From Hyphomicrobiales bacterium (GTDB lineage: Bacteria > Pseudomonadota > Alphaproteobacteria > Rhizobiales > Rhizobiaceae), in NCBI GenBank assembly GCA_900489925.1, contig UEHQ01000011.1, forward strand, positions 460 to 64,459: DNA of 64,000 bases, given 5' to 3'. The translations under genes and the position numbers were made by a program. The notes below the pieces were generated by a model, which worked only from the letters and a program-made list of their open reading frames with translations, did not search any database and was not told the DNA's origin. Shown here piece after piece: positions 9,329-17,584 of this stretch. Position 1 is the first letter of the stretch, and every line of letters starts with the position of its first letter.

Positions 9329-9565
9329 GAAAGATAAAGCGTTTAACCAATCCAGAAGGGCGCCACATAAAGGCCAACAATTCAAATATTACATGCCATA
9401 GATTGCAATATAGATACACAAGCAACCACGAGGGGATGAAGCGTCACTACAACCAACGTCATATGGGAACGTCCCGATCACCTTTGCTGCTCACTGTGAC
9501 ATCGCGTCCCTAGAGTTTACTTAAAACGGCGTGTACGGAACTGCCCACGAGATTTGGAGACCTCA

Positions 9566-11509
9566 ATGGCTGGGAAAAAAAGGGCAGATATACAGCTTTT
9601 ACGAGCAGTCGCTGTTCTTGCGGTGATCGGCTATCACGCGCGCGTTCCTGGCATGGGAGGTGGTTTCACCGGCGTTGATATCTTCTTTGTCATCTCGGGT
9701 TTTTTGATAACGGGCAAGCTCTCAACTGAACTTTTCGAGACCGGCAGAATTCGTTGGTTCAGCTTTGCGAGCGCGCGGGCTGCGCGTCTTCTTCCGAATG
9801 CGCTGCTGACGCTCTCGGTAACCCTTCTGCTGAGCTATATTTGTCTCGCTAGGTACAGAGGCGCCGGCTTGGCAAAAGACGTTCAGACGGCCGCTCTGTT
9901 TTTTGGAAACATTCGTTTTTCAAAGCAGTCGAGCGACTATTTCAGTTCGACCGATCTGCCGAGTGCTGTCTTGCATTTTTGGTCATTGAACGTCGAAGAA
10001 CAATTCTACCTCGTGCTACCCATAGCGCTACTGGTCGTCAGCTTCGTAAAGGGAACTTGGCGCAAGCGCGTGATTGGTTATGGCCTTGCCCTTACAGCGG
10101 CTGTCTCGTTTTCCCTCACCGTCTGGACGGTGCATTTCAACCAGAATCTCGCTTTCTTTTTGCTGCACACACGCGCTTGGGAGTTTGCGATTGGCGGCCT
10201 TCTAGCGCTGTACATCAGGCCAATATCGATGTTAGGAAACCCCCAGCTCCGCGGTATTATCGCTTGGGCAACTTTTGCCGGCATGCTCGCTGGCATTGTG
10301 CTGATCTCCGAAGATGAGCTCTATCCGAACTGGATAACCCTAGCGCCCACACTATGCGCCGCATTTTTCATCGCCTTTGCCCCGGACTCGCGCCTCCTCG
10401 CTCAAACCTTTCCAAAAAGGAGTGGCCTCGGCCTAGTGGGAGACTGGTCCTACAGTTTGTACCTGTGGCATTGGCCCGCGCTGGTATTTGCTGCGTCGTC
10501 AATCAACGGAAAAGTCGCCTCCCCAGCTGTCGGCGTTACTATCGGAAGTGCCATTGCGATCGCGGTTTTCTATCTCGTCGAGGAGCCGCTACGAAAGCAG
10601 GCACGCATCGGAACTAGAAGGACCATCGTTGCATCTGCGTGCGGACTAAGTGTAGTGGCGGTCGCCTTCGGCTCTGCCGGCTACAACAGAACCATTAACC
10701 GGCACTTCCCCCCAAGCGCGTTGGATAATGAGATCATTGCTGCGCGCAAGGACCTACCGAGAAGTTACCGCGACGGCTGCCACGTCAATAAAATCTGGGA
10801 TAAAAAGCCGACACACTGCATATATGGGAATGGCGAGAAGACTGTTCTTCTTTTCGGCGATAGCCATGCTGCTCAATGGCTTGAAGCGATCATTCTAGCC
10901 GCTGATGGCTCCGGTTGGCGCGTCGCCAATGAGACCAAATCAGGTTGCCCCTCAATCAGCGGAACAGTGTTGTATGCGCCTACCAAATCCCCGTTCATCG
11001 ATTGCGATCACTGGAGAAATGCGGTTTTCGAAAGCCTAAGGAAAACGCCGCCCCAGGCCGTAATTATTGCTAATTCATCGACCTATGCGCTGGACCGCTA
11101 TGGCATAGAGGCAGGAAGCTCGAAGGACTTGCCAACCGCCCTCAAGAAAACCGTGAGCATTTTCCGCGGTATGGGCATCCCAGTATATTTGATTCGAGAT
11201 ACACCGCGAATGAGTCTCGGTGTGTCCGACTGCCTGTCCAAGGGCTATGGCGACGGATGCGCATTACCGCGCGAAACGGCTATGGCATCATCGTATGCAT
11301 CGATCCCTGACGTCGATCCGGATGTGACTCTGCTGGACTTCACGAATGATATATGCGCTGGCCCGATCTGCTCGCCGGTCCAAAACGGACGCATAGCCTA
11401 CCGCGACCAGCACCATATCACCTCCACCTTCGCCGCGACCTTCTCAAATCGATTCCAACCTATCTTTGCGCTTTCTGGACCACAGGATACACTTTCATAC
11501 AACAGATAG
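9566..11509 (+). CDS. OafA-type acyltransferase with C-terminal SGNH domain
   Basis: From ATG 9566 (GGAGA 5 bases before it) the protein has 647 residues. About ten membrane helices form an acyltransferase-3 domain: the N-terminal IGYHARVP with the catalytic His, FTGVDIFFVISGFLITG, FWSLNVEEQFYLVLP, and WSYSLYLWHWP. The periplasmic C-terminal part is an SGNH/GDSL-like domain, with LLFGDSHAAQWLEA carrying the Ser and a late RDQHHITSTF carrying the Asp-x-x-His pair. Such proteins O-acetylate surface glycans, LPS or peptidoglycan. The TTG four codons upstream is a less likely start. The gene points away from the wec operon and belongs to the same glycan block by position only. Confidence 0.88.
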   Translation: MAGKKRADIQLLRAVAVLAVIGYHARVPGMGGGFTGVDIFFVISGFLITGKLSTELFETGRIRWFSFASARAARLLPNALLTLSVTLLLSYICLARYRGAGLAKDVQTAALFFGNIRFSKQSSDYFSSTDLPSAVLHFWSLNVEEQFYLVLPIALLVVSFVKGTWRKRVIGYGLALTAAVSFSLTVWTVHFNQNLAFFLLHTRAWEFAIGGLLALYIRPISMLGNPQLRGIIAWATFAGMLAGIVLISEDELYPNWITLAPTLCAAFFIAFAPDSRLLAQTFPKRSGLGLVGDWSYSLYLWHWPALVFAASSINGKVASPAVGVTIGSAIAIAVFYLVEEPLRKQARIGTRRTIVASACGLSVVAVAFGSAGYNRTINRHFPPSALDNEIIAARKDLPRSYRDGCHVNKIWDKKPTHCIYGNGEKTVLLFGDSHAAQWLEAIILAADGSGWRVANETKSGCPSISGTVLYAPTKSPFIDCDHWRNAVFESLRKTPPQAVIIANSSTYALDRYGIEAGSSKDLPTALKKTVSIFRGMGIPVYLIRDTPRMSLGVSDCLSKGYGDGCALPRETAMASSYASIPDVDPDVTLLDFTNDICAGPICSPVQNGRIAYRDQHHITSTFAATFSNRFQPIFALSGPQDTLSYNR

Positions 11510-11635
11510 CGTCACGAGAACTCCAGATTGCGGTGGCAAGCCAAAAACTCGCCGAGAGGGCGAGCAGCTATTTACGACAACAGTTTCAGATATTAGAACG
11601 ACGGGTGGCCGGCTTGGCATCGCAGGAAGGAATCT

Positions 11636-12435
11636 GTGACATACGACCTAGACCTGTTTCTGTCTCTGAACGAGGAATACAAGACAAAGCCGTTGGTGCC
11701 GGCTCCGCCCACCTATGATCCGGCGACTCTCGTGGAGCGAGCCGCCCGCCGCGTTGAAAACATCAATCGCAAAGTCCCAGTTGCTGGCAAGCGGGTTCTT
11801 GAAATCGGGTGCGGCAGAGGCGAAGTCTGTTTCGCCTTGAATAAGACCTATGGCGGCGATGTCGTTGGTGTGGATGTTCGGAGCTACCCAGAATGGGAGG
11901 AAGCGCCCCGTGGCGTTTGCTTCAGACCGATCAAACGGCAGAAGACCCGCAAGACATTGGGAAATTCGACCTTATATATTCAAACTCCGTTTGGGAGCAT
12001 GTTCGCCACCCTTTTAAAATGCTGAAGAGAGCGTTTGACGTTCTGAAGCCAGGCGGCCACCTTTTGCTCAGCGCGAACCTACATCGCGGACCAAAGGCAT
12101 CTCACCGCTATCGCGATGTATTTTTCCCGTGGCCGCATCTGTTGTTTGACGATCAAATCTTTGAACAGTTTTACAAGACACTGAACCTCAACAGAACGTC
12201 GGCTTGGGTCAGCCAGTTGTCGATTACTGACTATTTCAACTATTTCAACATGGTTGGCTTTGACGTGCTTCATACGTCATATTCGATAACGCCAATCGAT
12301 GAAGCCTTTGTTCAGCGTTTCTCGGACAAGCTTGATCGCTTCCCCCGCTATGATCTTGAGCGCGACTTTATCCATGTCAAATTGAGGAAGCCCTCCAATT
12401 GGAGCAGCGGTCTGCATAAATTCAAGCGACCATAG
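11636..12435 (+). pseudogene. SAM-dependent methyltransferase, frameshifted
   Basis: A GTG at 11636 with AGGAAGG 5 bases upstream opens a frame containing motif I, VLEIGCGRGEVCFALNK, and the acidic end of strand 2, VVGVDVRS. After about 11920 that frame turns to nonsense and stops at 12025. The next frame takes over with DIGKFDLIYSNSVWEHVRHP, LKPGGHLLLSANL and FFPWPHLLFDD, continuing to 12435. The two halves join into one class I methyltransferase of about 266 residues if a single base is missing near 11915-11945. It could be a true decayed gene or a base-call error. The glycan context suggests a sugar methyltransferase. It is the last gene before the tRNA. Confidence 0.8.
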
Positions 12436-12672
12436 CTGCCGGGTAAAAGCCCCCCTCGAGGCGTCCCAGAGAACCAAGCGGCTCGGGGAAAACATCGAAG
12501 CCTTGGCTCAGATTATCGCGAACAATAACGGACAGCCATCGCCGAAGCTTACCGCTACGCCCCGATAGCTGGTCGCAACAGCGGTGGTGTAAATGGCCGA
12601 AACGCTCCGACCTCAGAGATCGGATGGAAACATCCTTTGGTCTGGGCATTTCAGAACTGTCGGGGATAAAGA

Positions 12673-12749
12673 TGGTAGCGGGGGGCGGAATTGAACCGCC
12701 GACCTCAGGGTTATGAATCCTGCGCTCTCACCAACTGAGCTACCCAGCC
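12673..12749 (-). tRNA. tRNA-Met (CAT)
   Basis: The 77-base cloverleaf has D-stem GCTC/GAGC, anticodon loop TTCATAA with anticodon CAT, variable loop AGGTC, T-stem GGCGG/CCGCC with loop TTCAATT, and an encoded CCA end at 12673. The D-arm and stems resemble elongator Met rather than initiator tRNA; a tRNA-Ile2 with lysidine cannot be excluded. Two oddities: the acceptor GGCTGGG pairs with CCCCGCT leaving a T-C mismatch at the fourth pair and a G-T at the first, and pair 31-39 is A-C. The 236 bases between the methyltransferase relic and this tRNA hold nothing I recognise. Confidence 0.9.
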
Positions 12750-12859
12750 ATCTATCAACGATGCCGTTTGCGAAGCGTCCGGCCCGTCGAATGAGCGGCT
12801 TATATGGCGACCTTTGCAGTCATGTCAAGCGAATGATCGAGAAAATGCCCGAGAGTCTT

Positions 12860-14059
12860 TCAGGCCGCGACGGCACTCGCCAGCAGTGCCTTCAGCGAGG
12901 CTTCGGCAGCCGGTTCGCGCTCGGAGCGCTCGATGAAACCGCCACCGTAGACACGGGCGTTGTCCCCTGGCGCCGAGTAAAGGGCACAAGCCTGCCCGGG
13001 TGCCACCCCCGCTTCACCGACAGCGAGATCGACATAGATCCCGCTCTGGTCGGCATGGAGAACGGCCGGCGTTGGCGCGCGGGTCGAGCGTACCTTGGCA
13101 AAACAGGCGAAGCCCTCGCCCGAAGCCGCCTGCAGCAGCTCTTCGTCGCCCAGCCAGTTCACGTCGCGAAGATAGACGCGATGCGTCTCCAGCGCTTCCT
13201 TTGGCCCGACGATGACGCGGCGTGAACGCGCATCGAGATAGACGACATAGAGCGGCTCGCCGGTCGCAACCCCGATGCCGCGGCGCTGGCCGATCGTGTA
13301 GTGCAGGATGCCTTCGTGACTGCCGAGCACGCGCCCGTCGAGATGGACGATCTCGCCGGCAAGCGCCGCATTCGGCTTCAGCTTGTTGATGATATCGGTG
13401 TATTTCCCCTGCGGCACGAAGCAGATGTCCTGGCTATCGGCCTTCTTCGCGACGACGAGGCCCATCTCTTCGGCGAGCTTGCGGGTTTCGGCCTTCGGCA
13501 GTCCCCCCAACGGAAAACGCAGATAGTCGATCTGCTCCTGCGTGGTCGCAAACAGGAAATAGCTCTGGTCGCGGTCGGCATCAGCAGGACGATAAAGCGC
13601 GCGGCGACCGGGATTGCCCGGTGCCGGGTTCGCACGCGAGCGGATATAATGGCCCGTCGCCAGCGCATCGGCGCCGAGCTCCTTGGCGGTCGCCAGCAGA
13701 TCCGCGAACTTGACCGTCTGGTTGCAGGAGACGCAAGGGATCGGCGTCTCGCCGGCCACGTAGCTCTCCATGAACGGATTGATCACGGTGTCGCGGAAGC
13801 GCTTCTCGTAATCCAGAACGTAATGCGGAATGCCAAGCGTTTCGCAAACGCGGCGCGCATCGTCGATATCCTGGCCAGCACAGCACGAGCCGGCGCGATG
13901 AACGGCGGCGCCGTGGTCGTAGAGCTGCAGCGTGATGCCGAGCACATCGTAGCCCTGGCGCTTTAGAATGCCGGCCACGACGGAACTATCAACGCCGCCT
14001 GACATGGCGACGACAACGCGGGTGTCTTCCGGCTTCTTGTCAAAATCCAGTGTGTTCAC
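12860..14059 (-). CDS. mnmA: tRNA-specific 2-thiouridylase MnmA
   Basis: The 399-residue protein has the PP-loop [16 protein letters not shown] near residue 15, the catalytic Cys in [12 protein letters not shown] and the second redox Cys in [12 protein letters not shown], plus the C-terminal [15 protein letters not shown]. It thiolates U34 of tRNA Lys, Glu and Gln to give the s2U part of mnm5s2U. The start is a GTG at 14059 with no strong ribosome-binding site; translation may be coupled to the small gene that ends 15 bases upstream. It is the last gene of an operon with the K+ channel gene. Confidence 0.95.
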   Translation of the reverse strand: MNTLDFDKKPEDTRVVVAMSGGVDSSVVAGILKRQGYDVLGITLQLYDHGAAVHRAGSCCAGQDIDDARRVCETLGIPHYVLDYEKRFRDTVINPFMESYVAGETPIPCVSCNQTVKFADLLATAKELGADALATGHYIRSRANPAPGNPGRRALYRPADADRDQSYFLFATTQEQIDYLRFPLGGLPKAETRKLAEEMGLVVAKKADSQDICFVPQGKYTDIINKLKPNAALAGEIVHLDGRVLGSHEGILHYTIGQRRGIGVATGEPLYVVYLDARSRRVIVGPKEALETHRVYLRDVNWLGDEELLQAASGEGFACFAKVRSTRAPTPAVLHADQSGIYVDLAVGEAGVAPGQACALYSAPGDNARVYGGGFIERSEREPAAEASLKALLASAVAA

Positions 14060-14074
14060 GGGCAGCAGCCAATT

Positions 14075-14212
14075 CTATAAGCGTGTCTTCGTCTGCCCTG
14101 CAATGCGCAAATCCGGCAGATATTTCATCCTGCCGGCGGGATCGACCGCGGGCACTTCGTAGGCGAGGATATAGAAAGGATTGCCTTGCGGCGCAAGGGG
14201 CGGCACTGCCAT
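14075..14212 (-). CDS. Small protein of 45 residues, unknown function
   Basis: The frame reads MAVPPLAPQGNPFYILAYEV, continues with a Pro/Asp segment and ends IAGQTKTRL. The start is well supported: GGGGAGG lies 6 bases before ATG 14212. It begins 12 bases after the stop of the K+ channel gene and ends 15 bases before mnmA, all in one direction, so it sits inside an operon with no spare sequence. Codon third positions are GC-rich like its neighbours. It has no membrane segment and no Cys. I do not recognise the family. Confidence 0.6.
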   Translation of the reverse strand: MAVPPLAPQGNPFYILAYEVPAVDPAGRMKYLPDLRIAGQTKTRL

Positions 14213-14224
14213 GGCGATCCTCCC

Positions 14225-15292
14225 CTATTCCTTCGGCACGGCACCACGCCGCTCGAGCGCCGTCTTGCGGATGACCTCGGCGATATCGGGGTTGCTGCTG
14301 GACAGCACCTGGAAATCCACGGCGTAGAGAGACAGCAGCGAGACCTCGGTGGCCGCGCTCACCGTCGCCGAGCGCGGTTCGCCCGTAATCAGTGCCATCT
14401 CGCCGAAAAAGCTGCCGGCGGATAGATCCACCGGATTAGGCGTCGCGACGCTGACATGTCCCTCGACGATAAAGAACATCTGGTCACCCACGTCGCCCTT
14501 GCGAAAGATCACGGTGCCGGCCGGCACCACGCGCGATCGCAATGCCCGCACGATCTCGACAAGTGCCGCCGAGCCGAGCTTCTGGAAGAGCGGCACCGCC
14601 GCCACCAGCTGCCAGTTGCGCACGAAATCCCGGCGCCGCACCTCTTCGGCAAAGCCGGTCGCCAGAATACCGGCCCAGAGCGCGAAGATGCCGATCCCGC
14701 TCATCATCACCAGCCCGGCAAGCACACGCCCGGCGAAGCTCTGTGGAATTTCGTCGCCATAGCCCGTGGTCGATAGCGTCACCACGGCCCACCACATCGC
14801 CTGCGGAATGCTGCCAAAGCGGTCAGGCTGAACATCGCGCTCGATCAGATAGGCGGCAAGTGCCGCACCGAAGAGAACGATGCCGAAGATCGAGGTCACG
14901 CCAACCAGATTGCGCGCCTCATTGGCGACCACGCGACCTAGCATTCGGAAGAAGGTTGAATCGCGCAACGGCTTCAGCAGCCATATGGCGCAGTAAAGGC
15001 TTTGATCGCGGCTGCCGGCAAACAGGAAGGCACCAAGAGGCACCACAACAGCGAGCACGTCCACCGCGATCGCGGGCGTTCTGTCGCGAGAGCGCGATGC
15101 CCGCTGGATGATCACGGTATCGATGAGTTGCAACACGTAGGCGGCCCATATGGCCACGAGCACAGCGTCAAGAGCGATCTTGGTTCGCCCAGTCACATCG
15201 GGGGTCGTGAGAGCGGCAACTGCGAACAGCCCGGTAACGGCAAGCAAGGCGCTGACCGCCGCAGATATCCTGAAGAAAGGCCGTGCCGACAT
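14225..15292 (-). CDS. Cyclic nucleotide-gated K+ channel, MloK1-like
   Basis: The 355-residue protein has six membrane helices in the first 220 residues, with the pore signature TTGYGD in LSTTGYGDEIPQSF, then a C-terminal cyclic nucleotide-binding domain. That domain shows the phosphate-binding cassette GSFFGEMALITGEPRSATVSA with the conserved Arg. Length and layout match the Mesorhizobium loti channel MloK1, a cAMP-modulated potassium channel. It acts in the inner membrane. Physiological roles of these rhizobial channels are not established. It is the first gene of the operon with the 45-codon gene and mnmA. Confidence 0.92.
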   Translation of the reverse strand: MSARPFFRISAAVSALLAVTGLFAVAALTTPDVTGRTKIALDAVLVAIWAAYVLQLIDTVIIQRASRSRDRTPAIAVDVLAVVVPLGAFLFAGSRDQSLYCAIWLLKPLRDSTFFRMLGRVVANEARNLVGVTSIFGIVLFGAALAAYLIERDVQPDRFGSIPQAMWWAVVTLSTTGYGDEIPQSFAGRVLAGLVMMSGIGIFALWAGILATGFAEEVRRRDFVRNWQLVAAVPLFQKLGSAALVEIVRALRSRVVPAGTVIFRKGDVGDQMFFIVEGHVSVATPNPVDLSAGSFFGEMALITGEPRSATVSAATEVSLLSLYAVDFQVLSSSNPDIAEVIRKTALERRGAVPKE

Positions 15293-15444
15293 TCATTCCT
15301 CCGAACGGCCTGAAGCGTCGTCAGAATAGATACCTTCGCGCGATCTGCAACGGAAACAACAAGGTGGTACGGCAAAACCAGTGCTTCGCGCATACATTTG
15401 CAACCGCGCGCGAGGTCTGGAACACCCGGAAAAGACGATCGGAT

Positions 15445-16572
15445 CTATTCCTGCAGGCAAGGATCTGAAAACAGCGCCCCATCAAGCGCCCCCAGGGCTG
15501 TGCGGGTGGCGACCAGAAGCCATGTCGCCGCAAGGACGACGACTAGGAGCGCCCCGAATACGCCAAGTGCCGGAACCGGAATCAGGGTCGACAGACGCAA
15601 CGTCGCCACCGCATAGACCCCCATCGGAAATGTGTAGGCCCACCAGCCAAGATTGAACGACAGGCCGATCTTCAGATAGCGAACGGTGACCGCCGCAGCC
15701 ACGCCGAGCCACCAGAGACCGTAAGCCCACAACAGGATGGCGCCGAGGAGTGCCGCGCCCGAAATGGCCACCGCGATGGCATCAAGACCATTTGCCTCCA
15801 GCACACCGCGGCCGTTTGCTGCAAACAGCATCAGGCCAAGCGCTCCCGTGCCGATCGGCCCGAGCGCCAGAAATGCGGTGGCCGCCATGCTTGCCGGCGG
15901 CAGCTTGTGCAGCGCCAATCGCAGGAAGAGGATCGTCAGAATGCTGAGGGCAAGCGGCAAGGAGCAGGCCCAAAGCACATAGCTTGCAAACAGCACCGTG
16001 AGCTGCGCACTCGCCCCGTCGATATGCGGCAGCAGAAGACCACCGCTTGCGGCCGTCACGCCGCTGGCGACGATCGGCAGCAGCCAAATGGCGCTCATGT
16101 GCTCGAAGGCATGCTCCTGCCGCGTGAACATGGCATACGGAATGGCAAGCCCTGCCAGAACGGCCAGAAACGCATCGATCCACCAGAGATAGACAGCCAC
16201 CTGCGCGGCGACCGCGCCGAACATCGAAATACCGAAGATCAACGCACCATTCACAATGGTCGCCAATCCCATGGGAATGCAGCCGAAGAACATCGACACG
16301 ACGGGATGCTCCAGGGCCCGAACGGCATCGCGCGGATAGAGCAGCCATTTGGCGACATAGAGGGCTGCGAGAGCAACGAAAAGCGCACCGTTTGCGAGCC
16401 ACAAAACGCCGCCCATCTGCACCAGCAGCGATGAGTGAGGGAACTGCCCCAAGCAGATGGCAAATATGCCTGTCCCCATCGTGGTCGCAAACCAGTTGGG
16501 GGTGAAATGCCGGATACGCACATTGTTAAGCAGACGTGTCGCGCTGCGGCTGGATGCGGTGAGTGTGGCCAT
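15445..16572 (-). CDS. TDT/SLAC1-family transporter (TehA-like)
   Basis: The protein of 375 residues from ATG 16572 has about ten membrane helices and the family signature FTPNWFATTMGTGIFAI near the start. The TDT family includes plant SLAC1 anion channels, bacterial TehA, yeast malate permease and the SSU1 sulphite exporter; this N-terminal motif is most often seen in the sulphite or C4-dicarboxylate exporter branch, so sulphite efflux is a fair guess only. AAGGA lies 9 bases upstream of ATG 16572, which I prefer to the TTG at 16614. It is transcribed divergently from a LysR regulator that probably controls it. Confidence 0.82.
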   Translation of the reverse strand: MATLTASSRSATRLLNNVRIRHFTPNWFATTMGTGIFAICLGQFPHSSLLVQMGGVLWLANGALFVALAALYVAKWLLYPRDAVRALEHPVVSMFFGCIPMGLATIVNGALIFGISMFGAVAAQVAVYLWWIDAFLAVLAGLAIPYAMFTRQEHAFEHMSAIWLLPIVASGVTAASGGLLLPHIDGASAQLTVLFASYVLWACSLPLALSILTILFLRLALHKLPPASMAATAFLALGPIGTGALGLMLFAANGRGVLEANGLDAIAVAISGAALLGAILLWAYGLWWLGVAAAVTVRYLKIGLSFNLGWWAYTFPMGVYAVATLRLSTLIPVPALGVFGALLVVVLAATWLLVATRTALGALDGALFSDPCLQE

Positions 16573-16649
16573 TGCTTTCAATCCTTGATCTGGCCCAATC
16601 GATACGCTCGCCAATCAATCGATTCCAACGAATTGTAATTGTCATTTTA

Positions 16650-16664
16650 TTCGATAATATCGAA
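16650..16664. promoter_or_regulatory. Candidate LysR operator
   Basis: TTCGATA-A-TATCGAA is a perfect 7-1-7 palindrome that contains the T-N11-A core typical of LysR-type sites. It lies 20 bases before the LysR start codon and 77 bases before the divergent transporter start. This position fits autoregulation plus control of the transporter. Confidence 0.55.
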
Positions 16665-16684
16665 CGATATGGAACGAGACCGAA

Positions 16685-17584
16685 ATGACGCTGGAACAAC
16701 TCAGAATTTTTACCGAGGTCGCCGCCCGCCAGCACATCACCCAGGCGGCGGCACATCTGAACATGACCCAATCGGCCGTCAGCGCCGCCATCACCGCCCT
16801 GGAAAGCCGCCATCGCGTTACGTTGTTCGATCGTGTCGGACGTTCTATCGTTCTGAATGAGACAGGGCGTCTCTTTCTGAAGGAGGCCCATGCCGTGCTG
16901 GCCAGCGCAAAAGCGGCCGAAGCGGCACTCATGGACCTGTCAGGCTTGATGCATGGCGAACTGTCGATCATGGCGAGCCAGACCGTGGCGGGCTATTGGC
17001 TGGCACCGCGCCTGGCGGAGTACCAGAAACGCTATCCGGGCATCGCCCTTGGCGTTCGCATCGCGAATACATCGGAGGTCGCCGACGCCGTTGCCGAAGG
17101 TCGGGCGGAAATCGGCCTGATCGAATGGCCGAATGAACGGCGAAGCGTGTCCGCACGCATGGTTGCGACCGACGAGATGATCGTCGTCGTAGCACCGGGC
17201 CATGCCTGGGCGGATGGAAGGCCGAGAAGCGTTCGAGACTTTGCCGAGACTGCCTGGATCCTGCGCGAAACCGGTTCGGGCACGCGTCGCGCATTTGAGA
17301 GCCTGCTGGAAGGCTCGGCAATGAGCATCGGCTCTCTCGCCATCCCGCTATCGCTTCCGGGCAATGAAACCGTCATAGGTGTCGTGGAAACAGGCGCGGG
17401 AGCAACATTGATGTCCCGCAGCATCGTGGCCCCGCTGCTGCGTAGCGGCGCGCTGGTCGAGGCGAACGTGCCGGCGCTTCCCCGCCCCTTCTTCCTGCTG
17501 CGCCATCAGGAGCGCTATCGCAGCAAGGCAGCCGATGCGTTTGACGACATGGTTTCAGCGTCCGGCGGCAGCCAGCAGGCTTGA
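16685..17584 (+). CDS. LysR-type transcriptional regulator
   Basis: The 299-residue protein has the LysR winged helix-turn-helix at residues 1-60 (MTLEQLRIFTEVAARQHITQ, then AAAHLNMTQSAVSAAITALE), and a periplasmic-binding-like effector domain from about 90. It probably controls the divergent TDT transporter, judged by position and the palindrome between them. The nearest described type by N-terminal sequence is the CysL/YwfK group, which would fit sulphur anions, but this is inference. Its 3' end overlaps the convergent PAS-GGDEF-EAL gene by 30 bases. Confidence 0.9.
   Translation: MTLEQLRIFTEVAARQHITQAAAHLNMTQSAVSAAITALESRHRVTLFDRVGRSIVLNETGRLFLKEAHAVLASAKAAEAALMDLSGLMHGELSIMASQTVAGYWLAPRLAEYQKRYPGIALGVRIANTSEVADAVAEGRAEIGLIEWPNERRSVSARMVATDEMIVVVAPGHAWADGRPRSVRDFAETAWILRETGSGTRRAFESLLEGSAMSIGSLAIPLSLPGNETVIGVVETGAGATLMSRSIVAPLLRSGALVEANVPALPRPFFLLRHQERYRSKAADAFDDMVSASGGSQQA

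Noticed and set aside
9204-9425. Minus-strand frame of 73 codons upstream of wecB
   Set aside because: Hydrophobic by chance in an AT-rich promoter region, covers the phased repeats and overlaps the wecB start; no ribosome-binding site.
12422-12649. Minus-strand frame of 75 codons between methyltransferase relic and tRNA
   Set aside because: No start signal, Arg/Ser-rich, overlaps the end of the methyltransferase relic; no known family.
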